Assembly: GCA_903864395.1 (NCBI GenBank)
Contig: CAIPFQ010000078.1
Location: 1-6,206, forward strand
Source: an uncultured Chlamydiae bacterium
GTDB lineage: Bacteria > Chlamydiota > Chlamydiia > Chlamydiales > SM23-39
Direction of reading: 5' to 3'
Length of the DNA: 6,206 nucleotides
Shown: positions 1 to 5,167 of the stretch, piece after piece
Position numbering within the stretch: position 1 is the stretch's first letter
Layout of the letters: every line of letters begins with the position of its first letter
Notes under the pieces: model-generated
Seen by the model: the letters and a program-made list of their open reading frames with translations, nothing else
What the model was told of the DNA's origin: nothing
The model's database searches: none
Translations under genes and position numbers: made by a program

Positions 1-413
1 ATATGCCCATAGCTCAGTCGAAGAATTTGATTATACACAGAAACCTGAATACTAGACTGAATTATTGAAGCTAATTTAGTCGAACATACCACACCAAAAT
101 AGTTGAGCAAACTTCTTGTTATTTGAAAAATAATTGTCATAAAAATGCAAAATAAAAACAAATCAGAAGCATTTAAACTAGAGAAAAAGGACAGAAATAA
201 GCCCCCACTCATTCTTTCATGACTGACATCCAGACTAGACATGGCCGCTGATAAAAAACTAAATGAAATTCCTTCCATGGCTGCAGCCAGCACCCCCAAA
301 AGAATTAAAAAACAAAATGTAAATAGATTTTTATTTTTAAATCCTAAAAACAATCCAAACAGCTTGTTTTTCCTAAGATTTCTAAACGCCTCAATAAAAC
401 GAAGTATTAACAT
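1..413 (-). CDS. ABC exporter, N-terminal transmembrane part (partial, runs off left edge)
   Basis: Minus-strand frame open from an ATG at 413-411 to the window edge (137 codons, no stop). Seen: a short basic N-terminus (RNLRKNK around residues 11-17), a hydrophobic segment at about 30-57 containing LLGVLAAAMEGISFSF, a polar loop at about 59-70, and a second hydrophobic segment at about 85-108, followed by an amphipathic stretch ending NQILRLSYGH. This pattern (TM1 with a conserved EG, a periplasmic loop, TM2, then a coupling-helix region with a 'lf..ll.ls' motif) is that of the ABC_membrane domain of MsbA/PglK-type half-transporters, which export or flip lipid-linked sugars at the inner membrane. 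The ATPase domain would lie beyond the window. It starts 12 nt after the kinase stop codon with only a weak Shine-Dalgarno (GAAGTAAG), so translational coupling is likely. Family assignment is by pattern; the exported substrate is inferred from context only. Confidence 0.72.
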   Translation of the reverse strand, partial: MLILRFIEAFRNLRKNKLFGLFLGFKNKNLFTFCFLILLGVLAAAMEGISFSFLSAAMSSLDVSHERMSGGLFLSFFSSLNASDLFLFCIFMTIIFQITRSLLNYFGVVCSTKLASIIQSSIQVSVYNQILRLSYGH

Positions 414-425
414 AATTTTACAAAC

Positions 426-1952
426 TTACTTCAACATTCGCGTTAAAAACTTAATCAAAGGGGCCTTCTTTATCGGCTCCTGATTTCCAATCATCTGAAC
501 ACTCATTGCAGCTCCAAGAGCTCCCAAAAATCCAGCGAATTTTAAAGGTATGCCACCTGCAAGGCTTAAAGAAGATAGCGAGAGATAAGCATCTCCTGCC
601 CCAATGCGATCAATGCTTTGAGAGACAAAGGCAGGAAGAGAAATAAACCCTTCTTGCTTAGAAAAACACAAAGCTCCTCGAATTCCTCGCGTCACGGAAA
701 TTCCCTGAGCGTGCATGATCTCCAACACATCGACAGCCAATCCCTCAATCTCGCTAGATTTGTCATGCATCGACAGACGCAGTTCAGGTTCATTTAATGA
801 AATATAGTCTGCTCTCTGATATTTCGTGATCGTATTGTATCCGCGATTGCCACTATTCGTCTGTGTATTTACAGCGAGGAAAGAGGTCGTTGCAGAGAGA
901 GCCTGTACAATCGGCGTATTTGTAAAACCGTTGCCAAAATCCGCCACAAGAACAAGATCGAAAAAGGTCGATTTTTTCTTAATAAACTCTACCACTCTTC
1001 CTGTTTGCTCCGAACTTACGCCAATTTCTTGCCCCGAATACGTTTCAAATAATTTCGAAAGTGTCTTCCCGTCCTTAAGGACATAACGCTTCTTTACAAG
1101 CGTTGTCGATTCTTCGAGAAAAACAAACTCTTGTTCTACTTTTGGATCGAGATTGTCTTGAATAAAGGTTTTATGAGGACAGTTTTTTCCAATCGCACTC
1201 AAAAGCGTCACATGGTCGGAAAACTGCGCAACATGGTTCGCAATAATCAAAGAGCCCCCAAGAAAAACCTCTCGATCCAAACATTTCGCAACGCTATGAT
1301 TGCCTTTCCCTGTTTGCCCTAAAGGCTCCACATATTGGTACTCATCAATGATCGCATCGCCTACAATCAAAACTTTTAAATCCTTAAGGCTTTCAATTTT
1401 CTCGAGAATCTCCTCAAGCGATATTTCCTGTTTCAGTCCAGCTACAAAAGCGCTTACCTCAGGGGGCGTTGTGTCAAAATGCTGATTTAAAAGAAGCGAG
1501 GAACTAAAAACCAAATCATCAGTATAATGAACATGCCCTCCTCCCTGCTCGACAGCCTTTACCTCTTCGCTGATTTTCCCCGTCACATCTTTCCCATGAT
1601 TAGCGTACTCAATCCCTTTCACATAGACATTTGGCTTAACCTTCTCTATGGCTGTAATCGCATCTGGAGCATCATTGAGAACAACGTAATCAATATCTTG
1701 AATCGCAGCTAAAGATTCAAGGCGAAGGGTTTCTGAAAACACAGGCCTTCCAGGCCCTTTATTCACAAAACGATCAGGCGTCAGCGTCACAACCAGCGTA
1801 TCCCCTTTTGTCTTCGCTTCATGAAAATGACGAATGTGTCCTGGATGCAAAAGATCAAAGACCCCATGACATTGAACCACTCGAGATCCTGCAGCTCGTT
1901 TTTTTTCTAAAATCGCCGCAATCTCGTCTAGAGATTTTACTTTGCTATGCAT
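426..1952 (-). CDS. Bifunctional cytidylyltransferase/PfkB-family sugar kinase, HldE-like with reversed domain order
   Basis: Predicted 508-residue cytoplasmic enzyme. Residues 1 to about 160 are a cytidylyltransferase-like nucleotidyltransferase domain: GVFDLLHPGH carries the HxGH signature (residues 36-39), and FSSS lies near residue 150. Residues from about 190 to the end are a PfkB/ribokinase domain: GDAIIDEY at about 198-205, a GG-containing substrate loop (EVFLGGS), and DRIGAGD at 448-454 with the expected catalytic aspartate. E. coli HldE (about 477 aa) has the same two activities, heptose 7-phosphate kinase and heptose 1-phosphate nucleotidyltransferase, in the opposite order (kinase first). 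The preceding GmhA-like gene supports a role in NDP-heptose synthesis, but substrate and nucleotide are inferred. Start choice: a GTG at 1958-1956 is possible, but AAAAGG (1963-1958) sits 5 nt before the ATG at 1952-1950 and would abut the GTG, so the ATG is preferred. It overlaps the upstream gene by 8 nt. Confidence 0.87.
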   Translation of the reverse strand: MHSKVKSLDEIAAILEKKRAAGSRVVQCHGVFDLLHPGHIRHFHEAKTKGDTLVVTLTPDRFVNKGPGRPVFSETLRLESLAAIQDIDYVVLNDAPDAITAIEKVKPNVYVKGIEYANHGKDVTGKISEEVKAVEQGGGHVHYTDDLVFSSSLLLNQHFDTTPPEVSAFVAGLKQEISLEEILEKIESLKDLKVLIVGDAIIDEYQYVEPLGQTGKGNHSVAKCLDREVFLGGSLIIANHVAQFSDHVTLLSAIGKNCPHKTFIQDNLDPKVEQEFVFLEESTTLVKKRYVLKDGKTLSKLFETYSGQEIGVSSEQTGRVVEFIKKKSTFFDLVLVADFGNGFTNTPIVQALSATTSFLAVNTQTNSGNRGYNTITKYQRADYISLNEPELRLSMHDKSSEIEGLAVDVLEIMHAQGISVTRGIRGALCFSKQEGFISLPAFVSQSIDRIGAGDAYLSLSSLSLAGGIPLKFAGFLGALGAAMSVQMIGNQEPIKKAPLIKFLTRMLK

Positions 1953-2544
1953 GGACACCTTTTAAAAGATTCACGAACTCAGAAACTACAGCTTTTGGAT
2001 AAAGATCTATCACCGCATGGAGAAGAGCAAAATGTGCAGATTCGACCAACCCATAATCTGTCCGATCGATCCAAAAATTGAGAGCCCCCATTTGACGCAA
2101 AGGGTTGTCTTCGCGAAACCCGCTCAGCGTAATCACAGGGATAGAGCGAGCGCGACAAACTTCCACCGCGTTGAGAATGTTTTTCGACTGTCCTGAACTA
2201 CTAATCGCCACGAGTAAATCAGAACTTTTTGCCAATCGCTCTAGAGGATAGCTAAACACTGTTTCGTATCCATAATCATTAGAAAGACAAGTCATCAAGT
2301 TCGAGTCAAAAAACGTTTGTGAAGCAATCTTCAGAGCCTTCATTAAATCGTTGCTGAAATGAGACGCAATCCCCGCGCTCCCTCCATTGCCAATCACATA
2401 AATAATGCCTCCTTGCAATGCTGCTTTTTGGACATTCGAATGAAAACTTTCCAAAGCGGCTTGTTCCGATAAACTTCCCCTAAGACTCGAATATCTACAA
2501 TCGCTTAAAGCCCTTTGTAACTGAGAAAATCGCTCTGCAAACAT
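1945..2544 (-). CDS. SIS-domain phosphosugar isomerase, GmhA-like (sedoheptulose 7-phosphate isomerase type)
   Basis: A 199-residue single-SIS-domain protein, the usual size for GmhA (about 190-200 aa). GmhA converts sedoheptulose 7-phosphate to D-glycero-D-manno-heptose 7-phosphate, the first step of bacterial NDP-heptose synthesis, in the cytoplasm. Seen: an N-terminal helical region (1-45), GNGGSAG at 52-58, NDYGYE at 89-94, SSSGQSKN at 115-122 (phosphosugar-binding serine/threonine loop) and the C-terminal helix with VESAHFALLH at 167-176. By motif alignment to the E. coli metal/active-site set (His61, Glu65, Gln172, His180) the equivalents are His62, Asp66, Glu168 and His176, so two of four differ while both histidines are kept. 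ATG at 2544 with AGGGAG 8 nt upstream. It lies 12 nt after the epimerase stop and overlaps the kinase/cytidylyltransferase start by 8 nt; this adjacency strengthens the heptose assignment. A related SIS enzyme with another phosphosugar substrate cannot be excluded. Confidence 0.85.
   Translation of the reverse strand: MFAERFSQLQRALSDCRYSSLRGSLSEQAALESFHSNVQKAALQGGIIYVIGNGGSAGIASHFSNDLMKALKIASQTFFDSNLMTCLSNDYGYETVFSYPLERLAKSSDLLVAISSSGQSKNILNAVEVCRARSIPVITLSGFREDNPLRQMGALNFWIDRTDYGLVESAHFALLHAVIDLYPKAVVSEFVNLLKGVHA
1958..1963 (-). promoter_or_regulatory. Shine-Dalgarno deciding the start of the kinase/cytidylyltransferase gene
   Basis: On the minus strand AAAAGG lies within the last codons of the GmhA-like gene, 5 nt before the ATG at 1952. 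The in-frame GTG at 1958-1956 overlaps this site and so could not use it. This supports the ATG start and translational coupling to the upstream gene. Confidence 0.6.
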
Positions 2545-2552
2545 TTCTTTTT

Positions 2553-2558
2553 CTCCCT
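2553..2558 (-). promoter_or_regulatory. Shine-Dalgarno of the GmhA-like gene, overlapping the upstream stop codon
   Basis: AGGGAG on the minus strand, 8 nt before the ATG at 2544. Its first two bases are the end of the TAG stop (2559-2557) of the upstream epimerase, the same arrangement as at the junction near 3551. This suggests coupled translation along the operon. Confidence 0.6.
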
Positions 2559-3543
2559 ATGGCGTTAAACAGTTAAACCAACTCTGCGTTGCTGCCTGAA
2601 TACTTTTTTCTTCCCAAAGAGGCGCATCCTTAAAATCTTCAATTCTTTCAACAATCCGCTGAACGCCTGCCTCAAAGGAAACTTTTGGCTTCCAGCCCAA
2701 TAACTTTTGGATTTTAGAAACATCTGCAAACGTACAGTCAGGCTCTCCAGGTCTTTTCGGGATGTACGCAATAGAGCCTCCTAAAAGAGCCACGAGGCGA
2801 TTGACGCTATAGTGCCCTGAGCTGCCCACATTCATAAAGGTATTCGTAAGATTCGATTGCACCGCTGTATAAAAAGCATCGACCACATCCGATACATAAG
2901 TAAAATCGCGCGTCTGTTTCCCATCGCCCACTACAGTAAACGGTTTTCCATGAAGTTTTTGCGCAAGAAAAACACCAAATACAGCCCCATACGTCCCCGT
3001 TGTGCGCGATCTAGGACCGAATACGTTGAAAAGACGCAGAGACAACGCAGGAAATTTATATACCTGCGCCCAATGCAAAACGAGCTGTTCTCCCAAATAT
3101 TTTGTCAAAGCGTAAGGGTATTGAGGATTTGTAGGCGCGCTCTCTGGCGTCGGAAATTCTTTCGCAAGGCCATAGCAAGAAGACGATGCTGCGTAAATAA
3201 AGCGCTTCACCCCTGCTTTTTTTGAAGCTTCGAGAACATTTAGAGTGCCATCGACATTCGCTTCAAAATACTCACGCGGACGCTCGATCGAGGGGACGAT
3301 ATCGGAAAGCGCGGCTAAATGAAACACCCAGTCAATCCCTAAAAAATAAGGCTCTATCGCCTTAAAATCCCGAATGTCCGCAAGAACAAACCGAAACCCT
3401 GTTTTTTTTTGCGCTTCCACAAGATTTTTCATCCATCCTCCCGATAAATGATCGAGAACGATGACTTCATGGCCCTGCAGCAGCAAAAGATCGCTCAAAT
3501 GACTTCCAATAAAACCTGCGCCGCCTGTCACTAAACATCTCAT
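2557..3543 (-). CDS. Extended-SDR NAD-dependent NDP-sugar epimerase (UDP-hexose/HexNAc 4-epimerase type)
   Basis: A 328-residue extended short-chain dehydrogenase/reductase. Seen: N-terminal Rossmann NAD-binding motif TGGAGFIGSH (6-15), an acidic residue at the end of beta-2 (D31) favouring NAD, HLAALSD at 75-81, the catalytic serine region AASSSCYG (118-125), the catalytic YxxxK as Y144-ALT-K148, RLFNVFGPR at 170-178, and a C-terminal substrate domain with GDGKQTRDFTYVSDV (206-220) and RPGEPDCTFADVSKI (264-278). This resembles GalE/WbpP-like 4-epimerases, which invert C4 of an NDP-sugar through a 4-keto intermediate; some relatives are 4,6-dehydratases, and the exact sugar is unknown. The C-terminus extends past the usual domain end with a tryptophan-containing tail (309-328). 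Start: the longer frame allows a TTG at 3549, but that leaves 1 nt after AGTAGG. The ATG at 3543 gives a 7-nt spacing and begins just before beta-1 (MRCLVTGG), so it is preferred. It follows the first SDR after an 8-nt gap. Confidence 0.87.
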   Translation of the reverse strand: MRCLVTGGAGFIGSHLSDLLLLQGHEVIVLDHLSGGWMKNLVEAQKKTGFRFVLADIRDFKAIEPYFLGIDWVFHLAALSDIVPSIERPREYFEANVDGTLNVLEASKKAGVKRFIYAASSSCYGLAKEFPTPESAPTNPQYPYALTKYLGEQLVLHWAQVYKFPALSLRLFNVFGPRSRTTGTYGAVFGVFLAQKLHGKPFTVVGDGKQTRDFTYVSDVVDAFYTAVQSNLTNTFMNVGSSGHYSVNRLVALLGGSIAYIPKRPGEPDCTFADVSKIQKLLGWKPKVSFEAGVQRIVERIEDFKDAPLWEEKSIQAATQSWFNCLTP

Positions 3544-3550
3544 TGACAAA

Positions 3551-3556
3551 CCTACT
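3551..3556 (-). promoter_or_regulatory. Shine-Dalgarno deciding the second epimerase start
   Basis: AGTAGG on the minus strand contains the TAG stop of the preceding SDR gene (3554-3552) and is 7 nt from the ATG at 3543. A TTG at 3549-3547 is only 1 nt away and is unlikely to be used. Confidence 0.55.
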
Positions 3557-4544
3557 TTAAGTTCAGTGCTTTCATTGTCTTAATATTGACATAACGAATA
3601 TCCTCCAGCGCATTGGGCAATTTGCCCGCATCAAAAGCTTCAACAAGATCTGATACCGCACGATCAATTGGATGCGTCGGCTCAAAACCCAACTCTTTTT
3701 TAATTTTTTCAGAAGAGACGTGATAAGAACGATTGTCGTTCGATGTCTCAACCACAAGATCAACAGGTCTTTTTCTGCCGACAATTTTTTGCACCATTTG
3801 TCCCAAAGCTAACACTGTGTGGTTATGATAGCCCACATTGAAAACGCCTCCTTGGATTTTAGACGAAGGGCTTTCAAGAACGTGAAGGTAGGCTTTTACC
3901 ATATCTTCAATGTGAATATTGGGGCGCATCTGATCTCCCCCCATCACCTTAACTTTGCCTGTGTGATAGGCGAGATTGGTCAAAATGTTGACCACCACAT
4001 CGAGCCTTTGGCGCGGCGCATAGCCACACACTGTCGCAGGGCGCAAAACTGTGCAGATAAAATCATCGGACATCTGCGCAAAAAGAATTTTTTCACATTC
4101 AGCCTTAAATCGAGAATAATCAGTCAGAGGCTCGAGAGACATTTTCTCTGTCACATTCAGCTCTGATTTCACGCCGTACACTGAAGAAGAAGACGCAAAG
4201 ATAAAACGCTCTACCTTCGCTTCTTTTGCAAGGCACACAAACGGCGCAAATGAGTCGAGATTAATGGATTTGCCAAGATCAGGGTTTAGCTCAAAGCTCG
4301 GATCATTCGAAATACAAGCGAGATGAATCACCGCATCGCACCCTTTAAGCGCCTTTTTACTCGCATCAAGATCGCGAATATCGCTTTTCATCTGCACTAA
4401 CTTTGGATTTTCCTCAACCTCTCGAAATACATCCTCTCCATACAGATAAAGATCCAAAACAACGACTTCATGGCCTTTTTTCAATAACTCGGGAACAAGA
4501 CGCGATCCTACATACCCCGCGCCTCCAGGAACACAAATACGCAT
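3552..4544 (-). CDS. Extended-SDR NAD-dependent nucleotide-sugar epimerase/dehydratase
   Basis: A 330-residue extended SDR and the first gene of the minus-strand string. Seen: Rossmann motif GGAGYVGS at 7-14, D31 after beta-2 (NAD preference), DIRD at 55-58, HLACISNDPSFEL at 74-86, the serine motif ASSSSVYG (117-124), YxxxK as Y143-SRF-K147, RPATVCGYAPR at 168-178, and the C-terminal NIHIEDMVKAY (209-219) and FNVGYHN (235-241). These support an NDP-sugar-modifying enzyme (epimerase, dehydratase or reductase); motifs alone do not identify the reaction. It is clearly diverged from its downstream neighbour (for example PGGAGYVGSR versus TGGAGFIGSH), so the two are not a recent tandem duplication and probably act on different positions or intermediates. 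The C-terminal tail (RYVNIKTMKALNLK) lies outside the core fold. The ATG at 4544 is preceded by AAGAGG (4554-4549) with a short 4-nt spacing; no other good start precedes the Rossmann strand. Confidence 0.86.
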   Translation of the reverse strand: MRICVPGGAGYVGSRLVPELLKKGHEVVVLDLYLYGEDVFREVEENPKLVQMKSDIRDLDASKKALKGCDAVIHLACISNDPSFELNPDLGKSINLDSFAPFVCLAKEAKVERFIFASSSSVYGVKSELNVTEKMSLEPLTDYSRFKAECEKILFAQMSDDFICTVLRPATVCGYAPRQRLDVVVNILTNLAYHTGKVKVMGGDQMRPNIHIEDMVKAYLHVLESPSSKIQGGVFNVGYHNHTVLALGQMVQKIVGRKRPVDLVVETSNDNRSYHVSSEKIKKELGFEPTHPIDRAVSDLVEAFDAGKLPNALEDIRYVNIKTMKALNLK

Positions 4545-4548
4545 CCAA

Positions 4549-4554
4549 CCTCTT
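4549..4554 (-). promoter_or_regulatory. Shine-Dalgarno of the first operon gene
   Basis: AAGAGG on the minus strand, 4 nt before the ATG at 4544. The spacing is short but the ATG begins directly at the Rossmann beta-1 strand, so the start is secure. Confidence 0.5.
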
Positions 4555-4682
4555 CAAATTTTTTCTTGTCTTACTCAAAAGAAACTACTCAACGCCCCAT
4601 ATCTTGGCAAGCCCCTTCGAACCAGAGTCTCTATTTTCTTTGGAACTTGTGGCTATAGATCCATAGGATTTATCCATAAAAA

Positions 4683-4748
4683 GACATTTGTCGATTTACG
4701 GATCTTTTTTAACCACGAAAAAAACATCTGTAGATTGACATTTGTCGA
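4683..4748. repeat. Three copies of an operator-like ACA-N2-TGT motif
   Basis: GACATTTGTCGA occurs exactly at 4683-4694 and again at 4737-4748. A third, degenerate copy ACATCTGTAGA is at 4724-4734 (9 of 11 bases match ACATTTGTCGA). Each copy has a short dyad core, ACA-N2-TGT. Start-to-start distances are 40 and 14 bases. Placement upstream of the operon's first gene suggests repeated binding sites for a regulator, but no regulator is identified. Confidence 0.45.
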
Positions 4749-4768
4749 AAAAAATTCGGTAAGTCAAT
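4734..4768. repeat. Nested inverted repeat around an A-tract
   Basis: Outer arms ATTGAC (4734-4739) and GTCAAT (4763-4768) enclose inner arms CGAA (4746-4749) and TTCG (4755-4758) around a five-A centre. It overlaps the third ACA-N2-TGT copy. The arms are short, so this may be an operator or a coincidence; the flanking bases do not give a convincing intrinsic terminator. Confidence 0.3.
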
Positions 4769-4849
4769 GAAAGCGTATAGAGGGGAGAACCCTATCGCGA
4801 CATTACTTCTGCAATCATTGCGCTGATTCTCGATCTCGAGACCAGAACT

Positions 4850-4866
4850 GAAAAGACCGTCTTTTC
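4850..4866. repeat. Perfect 8-bp inverted repeat, 1-base centre
   Basis: GAAAAGAC, a single C, then GTCTTTTC: a 17-base palindrome with both arms perfect. The one-base centre is too tight for an RNA hairpin with a full stem, so a dimeric protein-binding site is more natural than a terminator. Confidence 0.4.
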
Positions 4867-4908
4867 CCCAAGACGCAGATCACTCGTTCTTGCTTTACTG
4901 AGCTGTCA

Positions 4909-4928
4909 CCTGACAATCAAGGGTCAGG
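4909..4928. repeat. 6-bp inverted repeat with 8-base loop
   Basis: CCTGAC (4909-4914) and GTCAGG (4923-4928) are perfect arms. This is a short stem that alone could be chance, listed because it lies between two stronger inverted repeats. Confidence 0.3.
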
Positions 4929-4961
4929 CATCGTCATTGAATATCATGGGATTCCGCATTC

Positions 4962-4983
4962 TGGTCGAAAAGTCTTTCGACCA
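4962..4983. repeat. 9-bp perfect inverted repeat with 4-base loop (hairpin)
   Basis: TGGTCGAAA (4962-4970), loop AGTC, TTTCGACCA (4975-4983). The stem is perfect and could form in RNA of either strand. No run of T follows on either strand, so it is not a standard intrinsic terminator. An operator or part of a structured RNA is possible. Confidence 0.5.
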
Positions 4984-5118
4984 AGCCACTTTAAAGGGGC
5001 GAAGGAAATATGAGCCAGGAGATCAGACTATACCTACTTTGCTCGCAATCTTGAAAATTCACAAACACACTACATACTCCTGTACGCCAACGAGTTAAAC
5101 ACAAAGACAACAAACACT

Positions 5119-5146
5119 TTCTCAATACTCAGGGGATAAGTATAGT
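5119..5146 (+). promoter_or_regulatory. Possible sigma70-type promoter of the glycosyltransferase gene
   Basis: A -10-like TATAGT (5141-5146, 5 of 6 to consensus) lies 16 nt after a weak -35-like TTCTCA (5119-5124, 4 of 6). Transcription would begin near 5153, giving a very short leader that still includes the ribosome site at 5155. Prediction by eye only. Confidence 0.35.
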
Positions 5147-5154
5147 TCCATCTC

Positions 5155-5160
5155 GAGGAG
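5155..5160 (+). promoter_or_regulatory. Shine-Dalgarno of the glycosyltransferase gene
   Basis: GAGGAG, 7 nt before the ATG at 5168. This is the strongest ribosome-binding site in the window and fixes the start of the plus-strand gene. Confidence 0.75.
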
Positions 5161-5167
5161 ATTTTTC

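Larger units (their letters stand above)
4545..5167. other. Divergent intergenic region, 623 bases, no convincing gene
   Basis: This stretch separates the minus-strand sugar operon from the plus-strand glycosyltransferase and must hold the promoters for both. It contains a repeated ACA-N2-TGT motif (4684-4748), a nested dyad (4734-4768), three short perfect inverted repeats (4850-4866, 4909-4928, 4962-4983), and a 105-codon plus-strand open frame (4781-5098) without a start codon in its first half. I found no recognisable protein motif in any of the six frames I translated from the central part, no tRNA or rRNA signature, and no clear insertion-sequence ends. It could hold regulatory DNA, a structured RNA, or a decayed gene. 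Confidence 0.6.

Noticed and set aside
5..20. tRNA-like string GCCCATAGCTCAGTCG
   Set aside because: The bases after it do not form a D-loop, anticodon arm or T-arm, and the stretch is explained as coding sequence of the ABC exporter on the minus strand.
241..483. Plus-strand 80-codon ORF
   Set aside because: It lies antisense to the ABC exporter N-terminus and the end of the kinase/cytidylyltransferase gene, both of which have coherent family-like protein patterns. Its own translation is low-complexity K/N/F-rich with no motif.
1950..1958. GTG start for the kinase/cytidylyltransferase gene at 1958
   Set aside because: The Shine-Dalgarno AAAAGG overlaps it; the ATG two codons later has proper spacing.
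2857..3225. Plus-strand 122-codon ORF
   Set aside because: Antisense to the second epimerase; the translation is arginine- and cysteine-rich without any domain pattern.
3541..3549. TTG start for the second epimerase at 3549
   Set aside because: It leaves only 1 nt after the Shine-Dalgarno; the ATG at 3543 fits both spacing and the SDR N-terminus.
4701..4710. T-run considered as an intrinsic terminator
   Set aside because: No stable GC-rich stem precedes it on either strand, and there is no gene end nearby in a divergent intergenic region.
4946..5098. Small plus-strand ORF of 50 codons
   Set aside because: No Shine-Dalgarno upstream of the ATG, no recognisable motif, and the same frame stays open far upstream without a start, so there is too little support for a gene call.
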